From an uncultured bacterium (GTDB lineage: Bacteria > Bacteroidota > Bacteroidia > Chitinophagales > Chitinophagaceae): DNA of 36,371 bases. The DNA is taken from the NCBI GenBank assembly GCA_903921675.1, contig CAIXQW010000116.1:1-36371 (forward strand), read 5' to 3'. Made by a program: the position numbers and the translations under genes. Positions 18,182 to 26,304 of the stretch are shown here, piece after piece (position 1 is the stretch's first letter; each line of letters opens with the position of its first letter). Below the pieces are notes generated by a model. That model did no database searches and was not told the DNA's origin. It saw only the letters and a list, made by a program, of their open reading frames with translations.

Positions 18182-19048
18182 TTATTTCAACACACTAAAT
18201 TGGGTGTGTAGATTTTTACCATTATTGCTTTTGGCAGATATAAAATAGCTGCCATTGTTAAGGTTTGTTACAGAAATTGCTTCCTTGCCTTTAACTGTTT
18301 GTGTTAATACTTTTTTACCAAAAACATCAAATACATTTACAGTCCAAGTGCTATTATCTAGCTGTAAATAAAATGCATCTTTTGTAGGGTTTGGGTACAA
18401 AGCTAATTGCTCTTTGCTGATATTTTGCACAGCCATTGGGTCTACAAAATTTATTGAAAATGGATCATTTTGCTTTTTATTAATAGCTTGTGTTGCACAA
18501 AAAGTATCTTTGCAAGTGCCATTGCTTACCATTAAGCAAAGTAAATAATTACCAGCCGCAGCATAAGTATGTGATGGTGCAAATCCTGTAGAAGAATCAC
18601 CATCACCCCAATACCAAAGGTATGATAAACCAGAACCAGTGCTTGCATTATAGCCTAAATAGGTATGTGGAGCAGAGTTCATAGAATCTGGCACTATATA
18701 ATACGATGCAGAACAACTTGGCAAATTGTTGGCATTAGTAATTAAAACAGAATCGCAAGTAGTATAAGTACATCCACCACTAATTACAGAATCTACAACT
18801 GTTACGCATACTACATAAGCGCCATTGTTATTGTAGGTAGTAGTAACTGTTTGCCCATAGGCTGCAGTGCCATTGCCCAAAGACCAACTAAAGGTTTGAT
18901 TAGCATTTGGTGCATTTGGCGTAGCAGTTAGTGTTGCCGCACCTCCAGGGTTGTAAGTAATAGAAATGGTACAAGCACATGGAGATTGCGCATTGGCAAA
19001 CATGGCAAATAGCGTTGTAAAAATGGTAATTAGTAAATTTTTTTTCAT
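18182..19048 (-). CDS. PKD-domain protein with T9SS type A sorting domain
   Basis: Signal peptide MKKNLLITIFTTLFAMFANAQ; PKD-like LSYLWYWGDGDSSTGFAPSHTYAAAGNYLLCLMV; C-term LALYPNPTKDAFYLQLDNSTWTVNVFDVFGKKVLTQ...NLNNGSYFISAKSNNGKNLHTQFSVLK. Confidence 0.9.
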   Translation of the reverse strand: MKKNLLITIFTTLFAMFANAQSPCACTISITYNPGGAATLTATPNAPNANQTFSWSLGNGTAAYGQTVTTTYNNNGAYVVCVTVVDSVISGGCTYTTCDSVLITNANNLPSCSASYYIVPDSMNSAPHTYLGYNASTGSGLSYLWYWGDGDSSTGFAPSHTYAAAGNYLLCLMVSNGTCKDTFCATQAINKKQNDPFSINFVDPMAVQNISKEQLALYPNPTKDAFYLQLDNSTWTVNVFDVFGKKVLTQTVKGKEAISVTNLNNGSYFISAKSNNGKNLHTQFSVLK

Positions 19049-19203
19049 TATTATTTTATTTTGTTGCGTAAATATATAGATTATTTTGTTGGATAGATAA
19101 TGGGATTTGATTTTTTATACATAACAACCCTTAACTTTTTTATATTGACATTTAAAAAATGCACAATGGCATACTCGAAAATACTTGCAAATAGAATCAG
19201 TAA

Positions 19204-19971
19204 TTATTTTGCTTTAAACTTTTCAATTGCTTTTCTAGTAAAATCACTTAGCACCAATCTGCCACTCATTGCAGCTCTTTCTGCTAATAATTTATCCCAA
19301 TTTTCTGTACCTTCCCAAAAAACCTTTTTTAATTCTTGCATAGCTTGCGGGCTGCTATGAGCAAGCCTGTCGGCCAATGCATTTACAGCATCATCGCATT
19401 CCTCAATTGTTGTATACATTTCGCTGTAAATATTTTGTCGCTTTGCCCAACCAGCTGTTCTCCACTCAGTAGCATCCATTGCCAATGCAGTATAACCATT
19501 CTTGCCAGTCTTTCTTTCTACTGCAGGGCCAATTACAAATGGACCTATGCCAATTGCTAATTCGCTTAATTTAATACTAGCAGCTTCTGTTGCAATTGCA
19601 TAGTCGCAAGCGCATGCTAAGCCTACCCCGCCGCCTACAGCCTTGCCATGTATTCTGCCAATCACAAATTTATGACTCTTACGTATGGCATTAATTACAT
19701 TGGCAAACCCACTAAAAAATTGTAAACCTTCAGCTTCTGTTTTTATACTCATCAGCTCATCAAAGCTGGCACCTGCACAAAAAGCACCGTTACCTGCACT
19801 ACGCAATACTATTACATTGTAAGATTGATTGCTACCAGCATCATTGATTGCTTTGGCCAAATCATTCAGTATTTTAGAAGGTAAACTATTGCTCTGTGGA
19901 TGATAAAATTCTATAGTTGCTATACCATGGTCATGCTCTGTTTTTACATAACCCTCTTGATGATTATTCAT
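19204..19971 (-). CDS. Enoyl-CoA hydratase/isomerase (crotonase) family protein
   Basis: VIVLRSAGNGAFCAGASFDELM, GRIHGKAVGGGVGLACACDYAIATEAASIKLSELAIGIGP. Confidence 0.93.
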   Translation of the reverse strand: MNNHQEGYVKTEHDHGIATIEFYHPQSNSLPSKILNDLAKAINDAGSNQSYNVIVLRSAGNGAFCAGASFDELMSIKTEAEGLQFFSGFANVINAIRKSHKFVIGRIHGKAVGGGVGLACACDYAIATEAASIKLSELAIGIGPFVIGPAVERKTGKNGYTALAMDATEWRTAGWAKRQNIYSEMYTTIEECDDAVNALADRLAHSSPQAMQELKKVFWEGTENWDKLLAERAAMSGRLVLSDFTRKAIEKFKAK

Positions 19972-20075
19972 TATCTATTTTTTTCTTGGTTCAAATATAG
20001 TAATTCTTTACATGGTGTTTATTCTTTTATATTTATTTTTCATAGAAACAAATTAATTTGCATCCATAAAATAAA

Positions 20076-21884
20076 ATGACACGAGAAGAGTTTTCTAAAA
20101 TTGCACCTAGTATTCCTCATCAGCCAGGAGTATATAAGTATTTCAATGCAGAAAACACCATTATTTATATAGGTAAAGCAAAAGATTTGCGAAAGCGCGT
20201 ATCCAATTATTTTGCAAAAACAATTGTGCATCGTAAAACCAGATTGTTGGTAGAGCAAATTTATAAATTAGAATTTACAATTGTAGCTACAGAACAAGAT
20301 GCATTGTTGTTAGAAAGTAGTTTGATTAAACATTTTCAACCACGTTATAATATCGACTTAAAAGACGACAAAAGCTATCCACATATTGTAATTAAAAACG
20401 AACAATTTCCGCGTATATTTTTTACCAGAAAAATAATAAAAGATGGTAGCACTTATCTTGGCCCTTATGTAAATTTTATAAAGGTGCGCGAATTGCTAGA
20501 AGTAATCAAGCAAAGTTTACCAATTCGTACTTGCAGCCTTCCACTTACAGAAGATGCAATAGCCAAAGGGAAATTTAAAGCTTGTTTAGAGTATCATATT
20601 GGTAATTGTAAAGCGCCTTGTATTAATAAACAAAGTAAGGAAGAATACAATTGGTATGTACAGCAAATAAAGGAAATTCTAAAAGGAAAATTAGGCGATA
20701 TTAAAAAAGTGTATTTAGAAGAAATGAAAGCGCTTGCTGCAGATATGCAGTTTGAAAAAGCAAATTTATTAAAAGAAAAACTACAATTTTTAGATCAGTA
20801 CACAAGCAAAAGTGTAATAGTAAGTACTAAGATAGACAATGTAGATGTAGTATGTATAAGAAGCACATCAGAGCAAGCTGTAGTGAATTTTATGGTCGTT
20901 TTTAATGGCACTGTAGTACATAGCAAAACATTGGTAATAGAAAAAAAATTAGAAGAACCCGACGAAGAAATTTTAGCAACAGCATTGCCTGTTTTGCGAG
21001 AGCAATTTAGCAGTACTAGTAAGGAAATTATTAGCGAATTGGAATTTGAATTAATTGGCATTGATGCAAGTATTACCATTCCTAAACTTGGGGATAAGAA
21101 AAAATTATTAGAATTAGCCGATCAAAATGTAACCTATTTTATTTCAGAATTGCGCAGGCAAAAAACATTGCTATTAAACCAAAGTGGCGAATATGCAAAG
21201 GTGGTTTTGCAAGAAATAAAAGACAAGTTAAGATTGAAAGAATTGCCAACACATATTGAGTGTTTTGATAACAGTAATTTTCAAGGTAGTTTTCCTGTAG
21301 CAGCAATGGTATGTTTTAAAAATGGAGAGCCGTTCAAAAAAGAATACCGACATTTCCATGTCAAAACAGTAGAAGGCATCAACGATTTTGCTAGCATGAC
21401 AGAAATTGTTTTTCGGAGATATAAGCGATTATCAGAAGAAGGAAAACCATTGCCGCAGCTCGTAATAATCGATGGCGGGAAAGGGCAACTTGGTGCAGCT
21501 TTAGACGCATTAAAACAATTAGATTTAATTGGCAAAATGGCTGTGGTAGGTCTTGCAAAAAATATCGAAGAAATATTTTTTCCAGGAGATAAAGAAAGTC
21601 TGCAATTGCCTTATTACAGCGAAGGCCTAAAATTAATTACTCGTATCCGCGATGAAGTACATCGCTTTGGTATTACATTCCACAGAGATACACGCAGCAA
21701 AGGAGTTATTAAAAATGAATTAGAAAGCATCAAAGGAATAGGAGAAAATACCGCTACACAATTATTGAAAAAATATAAAAGCATTAAAAAAATAAAAGAA
21801 TTAACACAACGCGAAATTGCTGGAATAGTAGGTACTGCCAAAGCAAGAATTATTTTTGAGGCTTTGCACATATTTGAGGAATAG
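20076..21884 (+). CDS. uvrC: Excinuclease ABC subunit C
   Basis: PHQPGVYKYFNAENTIIYIGKAKDLRKRVSNYF (GIY-YIG), FEKANLLKEKL (UVR), IECFDNSNFQGSFPVAAMVCFKNGEPFKKEYRHF, VIIDGGKGQLGAA, terminal HhH LESIKGIGENTATQLLKKYKS. Confidence 0.98.
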   Translation: MTREEFSKIAPSIPHQPGVYKYFNAENTIIYIGKAKDLRKRVSNYFAKTIVHRKTRLLVEQIYKLEFTIVATEQDALLLESSLIKHFQPRYNIDLKDDKSYPHIVIKNEQFPRIFFTRKIIKDGSTYLGPYVNFIKVRELLEVIKQSLPIRTCSLPLTEDAIAKGKFKACLEYHIGNCKAPCINKQSKEEYNWYVQQIKEILKGKLGDIKKVYLEEMKALAADMQFEKANLLKEKLQFLDQYTSKSVIVSTKIDNVDVVCIRSTSEQAVVNFMVVFNGTVVHSKTLVIEKKLEEPDEEILATALPVLREQFSSTSKEIISELEFELIGIDASITIPKLGDKKKLLELADQNVTYFISELRRQKTLLLNQSGEYAKVVLQEIKDKLRLKELPTHIECFDNSNFQGSFPVAAMVCFKNGEPFKKEYRHFHVKTVEGINDFASMTEIVFRRYKRLSEEGKPLPQLVIIDGGKGQLGAALDALKQLDLIGKMAVVGLAKNIEEIFFPGDKESLQLPYYSEGLKLITRIRDEVHRFGITFHRDTRSKGVIKNELESIKGIGENTATQLLKKYKSIKKIKELTQREIAGIVGTAKARIIFEALHIFEE

Positions 21885-21906
21885 TATGAAATAAAATAGA
21901 AACCCT

Positions 21907-21914
21907 TACCTTTG
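21907..21914 (+). promoter_or_regulatory. -7 box (TACCTTTG) upstream of the gene relic/regulator
   Basis: Exact TAnnTTTG, 27 nt before the ATG at 21942. Confidence 0.5.
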
Positions 21915-21941
21915 CTTTGCATTTCAAAGTACTTCAGCATT

Positions 21942-22049
21942 ATGGCAAACCAAGATAATTTACAATATTTTCTGCACATTCTCAGAATGATGGAAAACAG
22001 TAATCGCTTCATAAGCCTTAGTGGAAAAAGTGGGGTTGAAGTAAGATAG
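21942..22049 (+). pseudogene. Truncated N-terminal remnant of a regulator-associated membrane protein
   Basis: 35-codon ORF MANQDNLQYFLHILRMMENSNRFISLSGKSGVEVR*. The 'MMENSNRFISLSG.SG' segment resembles the N-terminus of Bacteroidota membrane proteins that I recall next to HTH_34 regulators, and the ORF stops where the first TM helix would start. Confidence 0.5.
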
Positions 22050-22118
22050 AAATAAATAAAAACAAAACTTCCAAAATAAAAATTCCAAATCCCCAATCCT
22101 AATTCGTAGATACAAAAA

Positions 22119-22415
22119 ATGAATCCCATTCTTCACTTAAATAAATTGTTTGATAGTAGAGTTCGATTAGGCATTATGAGTGCATTAATAGCAAATGAAG
22201 AAGTAAGCTATAACGAGTTGAAAGAATTGCTGGATGTAACAGATGGTAATTTAGCCAGCCACACGAAAGCACTACAAGTAAATAAATTCATTAAAGTAAA
22301 CAAAAGGTTTATCGGCAGAAAAACTAATACAACTTATCAAATTGCAAAGCATGGCGACAAAGCTTTTCGTGCTCATTTAGATGCATTAGAAGTAATGATA
22401 AAAGGAGTGGGGTAG
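22119..22415 (+). CDS. Winged-helix transcriptional regulator (HTH_34-like)
   Basis: LNKLFDSRVRLGIMSALIANEEVSYNELKELLDVTDGNLASHTKALQVNKFIKVNKRFIGRKTNTTYQIAKHGDKAFRAHLDALE. Confidence 0.92.
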   Translation: MNPILHLNKLFDSRVRLGIMSALIANEEVSYNELKELLDVTDGNLASHTKALQVNKFIKVNKRFIGRKTNTTYQIAKHGDKAFRAHLDALEVMIKGVG

Positions 22416-22452
22416 CATGTAAATTACCTAATTTGCTAATTGATTAATTAAT

Positions 22453-22460
22453 TACCTTTG
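22453..22460 (+). promoter_or_regulatory. -7 box (TACCTTTG) 6 nt from the SDR ATG, with TTTG 17 nt upstream
   Basis: aaTTTGctaattgattaattaatTACCTTTGtgccttATG. Confidence 0.6.
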
Positions 22461-22466
22461 TGCCTT

Positions 22467-23252
22467 ATGAATTTATCCCTATACGGAAAACACGCATTAA
22501 TTTGTGGTAGCACGCAAGGTATTGGTCTTGCAATTGCTAAAGAGTTGGCAGAACTTGGTGCTAATTGTACTTTACTTGCACGTAATGCAGAAGCATTAGT
22601 TACAGCAGTGGAAAGCTTGTCGAAATCGGAAACACAAACACATGATTTTTTAGTTGCAGATTTTACAAATAACGAAGAGGTAATTACCGCAGTAAAAAAT
22701 CTAGTTGTAGAAAATCCAATTCATATTTTAATTAATAATACTGGCGGTCCTCCAGCAGGTGCAATTGCCAATGCAACACCACAAGAATTTTTATTTGCTT
22801 ACAATTTACACTTAATCAATAATCACAATATTGCTAGCATTGTTTTAGATGGCATGAAGCAATCTGGCTTTGGTAGAATTATTAATGTAATTAGCACGAG
22901 TGTAAAAATTCCTTTAGCTAATTTAGGAGTAAGTAATACCACAAGGGCAGCAGTTGCGGCATGGGCAAAAACCTTAGCTGCAGAAGTAGCCAAGTTTGGT
23001 ATTACAGTAAACAATGTTTTGCCTGGCGCTACTAATACAGTGCGCTTATCCAATATTATTAGCAATAAAGCCAATAAAACAAATTCTACCACAGATAATG
23101 TAAGTGCCGAAATGATGCACGAAATTCCAATGGGGCGTTTTGGCGAAGCACAAGAAATTGCAGCAATGGCAGCGTTTCTTGCATCCCCAGCAGCTAGCTA
23201 TGTTACAGGGCAAAGTATTTGTGTAGATGGCGGCCGAACAGGATCTATTTAA
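22467..23252 (+). CDS. SDR family oxidoreductase
   Basis: LICGSTQGIGLAIAKELAELGANCTLLARN, NNTGGPPAG, VISTSVK, PGATNT, ASPAASYVTGQSICVDGGRTGSI. The track start at 22458 is a TTG; ATG 22467 preferred. Confidence 0.93.
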   Translation: MNLSLYGKHALICGSTQGIGLAIAKELAELGANCTLLARNAEALVTAVESLSKSETQTHDFLVADFTNNEEVITAVKNLVVENPIHILINNTGGPPAGAIANATPQEFLFAYNLHLINNHNIASIVLDGMKQSGFGRIINVISTSVKIPLANLGVSNTTRAAVAAWAKTLAAEVAKFGITVNNVLPGATNTVRLSNIISNKANKTNSTTDNVSAEMMHEIPMGRFGEAQEIAAMAAFLASPAASYVTGQSICVDGGRTGSI

Positions 23253-23309
23253 ATTACTTTCAACTTTTAAAATCGAACTAATAAACTGTAAACAAAAACA
23301 AATGTAACA

Positions 23310-24767
23310 ATGAATCTAATAGATTTTTCTACAATAAATAATTACATAGGTGGGCAATGGCTTGCTCCAAGCAATGGAAAATATTTTGACAATATCAATC
23401 CTGCCACTGGGCAAGTAATTGGGCAAATTGCAAGTAGTGATGAAGCAGATGTGCAATTGGCTGTAGCTGCTGCACAAGCTGCATTTCCTATGTGGAGTGT
23501 AACAAGTGCAGAAGATAGATTTACAATTTTAAATCGCATTGCTACATTGATAGATGAAAATCTAGAGGCTTTGGCAATGGCAGAGTGTATTGATAATGGC
23601 AAACCATTATGGCTTTGCAAAAAAGTAGATATCCCTCGCGCTTCATCTAACTTTAGATTTTTTGCTACAGGCATTATGCATTTTTCTGCAGAAAGTCATT
23701 GCATGGAGGATAAGGCCATCAATTATACAGTTCGTCAGCCGATTGGAGTAGTTGGTTGCATCAGCCCATGGAATTTACCTTTATATTTATTTACTTGGAA
23801 AATTGCACCTGCATTAGCTGCCGGTAATTGTGTAATTGCAAAGCCAAGCGAAGTAACTCCAGCCACTGCTTTTTTATTGACAAGAATTTGTGCAGAGGCA
23901 GGATTGCCTGCAGGGGTATTGAATATTTTGCATGGCAATGGAACAGATTGTGGCGCCGCAATTGTAGCGCATAAGGATATCAAAGCTATTAGCTTTACTG
24001 GTAGCACAAGAGCAGGTGAGCATATTGCAAAAACTGCTGCGCCAATGTTTAAAAAATTATCATTAGAGCTTGGCGGAAAAAATCCTGCCATTGTATTTGC
24101 AGATTGCGATTGGGAAAAAATGATTCGCACAGTAGTGCAAAGTAGCTTTAGTAATCAAGGACAAATTTGTTTATGCGGTAGTAGAGTTTTGGTACAAGAT
24201 ACTATCTATGAAAAATTTAAACTAGAATTTATAGAGCGCGTAAAAAAACTAACTGTTGGCAATCCATTAGTTGAAACTAGTAAACAAGGCGCTGTAGTTA
24301 GTGAAATGCATTTCGAAAAAATATTGAATTGTATTGCAATAGCTAAAGAAGAAGGAGGCAAAATTTTATTAGGTGGCAATGCAGTGCAATTAGATGGCGA
24401 AAATAAAAATGGTTTTTTTGTTGCACCTACTATTATCGAAAATTTAGGGCCAAATTGCAGAACTAATATGGAAGAAATTTTTGGACCAGTAGTTACATTG
24501 CAATCTTTTAGCACAGAAGAAGAAGCATTGGCTTTGGCTAATGCTAGCGAATATGGCTTAGCTGCCACTATTTGGACGCAAGATATAAGCCTTGCCAATA
24601 GAATGGCATTGAAAATTAAATGCGGTATCATCTGGATTAACTGCTGGTTGCTTCGCGATTTGCGTACTCCATTTGGTGGTATGCAAAATAGCGGAGTAGG
24701 CCGGGAAGGAGGCTGGGACGCTTTGAAGTTTTTTACAGAAACAAAAAATGTATGCATAGAAATATAA
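23310..24767 (+). CDS. Aldehyde dehydrogenase, 2-hydroxymuconic/2-aminomuconic semialdehyde dehydrogenase-like
   Basis: GCISPWNLPLYLFTWKIAPALAAGNCVIAKPSEVTP, SFTGSTRAGEHIA, LELGGKNPAIVFADCDW, SNQGQICLCGSR; C-term WINCWLLRDLRTPFGGMQNSGVGREGGWDALKFFTETKNVCI, typical of (amino)muconic semialdehyde dehydrogenases. Confidence 0.92.
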   Translation: MNLIDFSTINNYIGGQWLAPSNGKYFDNINPATGQVIGQIASSDEADVQLAVAAAQAAFPMWSVTSAEDRFTILNRIATLIDENLEALAMAECIDNGKPLWLCKKVDIPRASSNFRFFATGIMHFSAESHCMEDKAINYTVRQPIGVVGCISPWNLPLYLFTWKIAPALAAGNCVIAKPSEVTPATAFLLTRICAEAGLPAGVLNILHGNGTDCGAAIVAHKDIKAISFTGSTRAGEHIAKTAAPMFKKLSLELGGKNPAIVFADCDWEKMIRTVVQSSFSNQGQICLCGSRVLVQDTIYEKFKLEFIERVKKLTVGNPLVETSKQGAVVSEMHFEKILNCIAIAKEEGGKILLGGNAVQLDGENKNGFFVAPTIIENLGPNCRTNMEEIFGPVVTLQSFSTEEEALALANASEYGLAATIWTQDISLANRMALKIKCGIIWINCWLLRDLRTPFGGMQNSGVGREGGWDALKFFTETKNVCIEI

Positions 24768-24796
24768 TAGAATAATTTAAAACAATCCAACAATCT

Positions 24797-24872
24797 CGAG
24801 GCAAGTTCAGGACAGACAATAGAACAATAAACAATTCAACAATTCATCAATTCCGAGGCAAGCTCAGGACAG
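24797..24872 (+). repeat. Two copies of a 19-bp repeat (cgaggcaag[t/c]tcaggacag) 57 bp apart, within AACAAT/CATCAAT-rich sequence
   Basis: 24797-24815 cgaggcaagttcaggacag; 24854-24872 cgaggcaagctcaggacag. Confidence 0.9.
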
Positions 24873-24940
24873 GTAATTCAACAATACATCATTATAACAA
24901 TTCATCAATTAACAATATATCAATCCAACAATACATCAAT

Positions 24941-25357
24941 ATGGAGAACAATATCATTAATACCGCAAAAGCAGCCGCACCAGTTGGCTTATATCCACAT
25001 GCGCGCAAAGTAGGTAATTTATTATTTTTAAGTGGCATAGGCCCTCGTGTAGCTGGCACCGATGAAATACCAGGACTAACTCGCGATAAATTTGGCAACT
25101 TTATTTCTTTCGATTTTGAAGCACAATGTCGCAGTGTGTTTGAGAATGTGAAAATAGTTTTAGAAGAAAGCGGCAGCAAATGGGAAAACCTTGTAGATGT
25201 GACTGTTTTTTTGGTAAATATGAATCGCGATTTTCAAACCTACAATAGGTTATATGCTGAGTATTTTGCATCTGCTATGCCATGCAGAACCACTGTAGAA
25301 ATAAATAGCTTGCCTTCGCCAATTGCAATAGAGTTGAAGTGCATTGCAACAGTGTAG
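24941..25357 (+). CDS. RidA family protein, probable 2-aminomuconate deaminase
   Basis: APVGLYPHARKVGNLLFLSGIGPRVAGTDEIPGLTRD, LEESGSKWENLVDVTVFLVNMNRDFQTYNRLYAEYF, CRTTVEINSLPSPIAIELKCIAT (YjgF/RidA signature), downstream of an aminomuconate-type ALDH. Confidence 0.9.
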   Translation: MENNIINTAKAAAPVGLYPHARKVGNLLFLSGIGPRVAGTDEIPGLTRDKFGNFISFDFEAQCRSVFENVKIVLEESGSKWENLVDVTVFLVNMNRDFQTYNRLYAEYFASAMPCRTTVEINSLPSPIAIELKCIATV

Positions 25358-25442
25358 TAAATTTAGGTATTTACCGCTTATCAAATTTTAGCATTTCTAA
25401 CACAAAAATTTATTGTACTTTTATCTTTTAAAAAATTAAATA

Positions 25443-26192
25443 ATGAGTAATTACTATCAAAACACACCATTAGGTTACGAGCAAGATAATTTATTAACCG
25501 ATACTCCAGTAGCCTCTAAAACATTTTTAGCGAATGTATTTTTATGGATGTTTGTAGCACTAGCTATTTCTGCTACCACAGCGTTTTTGTTTTCAAGCAA
25601 TATGGATGCAGTGGCTGGCTATCTTGCATCTGGAGGTAAAATATTAATTTATGCTATTATGTTTGCTCCTCTCGCATTTGTGCTTGTAATGAATTTTGCA
25701 TACCACAGATTATCCATGCCAGTACTTGCATTATTATTTGTAGCTTATTCTATAATCAATGGTATTAGTTTTAGTTTCTTAACCTTAATTTACACTTCTT
25801 CATCTATAGTATCTTGCTTTGCAGCTGCATCTGGCATGTTTGCATTAATGGCTATCATGGGTTACAAAACCAAGCAAGATCTTACAAGCTTTGGCAGATT
25901 GATGATGATGGGATTGATAGGTATTGTAATTGCTTCTATTGTAAATTGGTTTATGCAAAGTGATGCAATGGGTTATATTATTGGCATTATTGGCGTTGCC
26001 GTATTTACAGGTTTAACAGCTTACGATGTGCAAAAATTAAAAAATATTGGTAATGGAATAGATGCAAATGGCAATGCAATGGGCATAGTAGATACCAAAA
26101 AATATGCAATCATTGGTGCATTAAGTTTATACTTAGATTTTGTAAACCTTTTCTTGATGTTGCTGAGAGTATTTGGCGGCAAAAAAAACTAG
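25443..26192 (+). CDS. Bax inhibitor-1/YccA family membrane protein
   Basis: About 7 TM segments; TFLANVFLWMFVALAISATTAFLF, FAAASGMFALMAIMGYKTKQDLTSFGRLMMMGLIGIVIASIVN, GLTAYDVQKLKNI, ALSLYLDFVNLFLMLLRVFGG. Confidence 0.95.
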   Translation: MSNYYQNTPLGYEQDNLLTDTPVASKTFLANVFLWMFVALAISATTAFLFSSNMDAVAGYLASGGKILIYAIMFAPLAFVLVMNFAYHRLSMPVLALLFVAYSIINGISFSFLTLIYTSSSIVSCFAAASGMFALMAIMGYKTKQDLTSFGRLMMMGLIGIVIASIVNWFMQSDAMGYIIGIIGVAVFTGLTAYDVQKLKNIGNGIDANGNAMGIVDTKKYAIIGALSLYLDFVNLFLMLLRVFGGKKN

Positions 26193-26211
26193 TGTAAAAT
26201 ATAATTATCAT

Positions 26212-26248
26212 AAAAAAATCGCATTAGTGTTTCTAATGCGATTTTTTT
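26212..26248. terminator. Bidirectional Rho-independent terminator between convergent genes
   Basis: Perfect 16-bp stem aaaaaaatcgcattag-tgttt-ctaatgcgattttttt. Confidence 0.92.
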
Positions 26249-26304
26249 ATGCCTTGTGCCTAGTTTGCGTCAACCTGCTAAATCTGCTTGGAAATTATGC
26301 AAAT

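Noticed and set aside
21614-22129. 171-aa minus-strand ORF over the uvrC 3' end and relic
   Set aside because: Antisense to the conserved UvrC HhH domain; its N-terminus (ELGLGIWNFYFGSF) is a translation of the low-complexity aattccaaatccccaatcc intergenic sequence.
23735-24130. 131-aa antisense ORF in ALDH and similar antisense ORFs (e.g. 8888-9298, 6940-7269, 15882-16241)
   Set aside because: All antisense to strongly supported genes, with no recognisable domains.
24206-24793. 195-aa minus-strand ORF antisense to the aldehyde dehydrogenase
   Set aside because: Fully antisense to a clear ALDH; low-complexity composition with no domain; typical shadow ORF.
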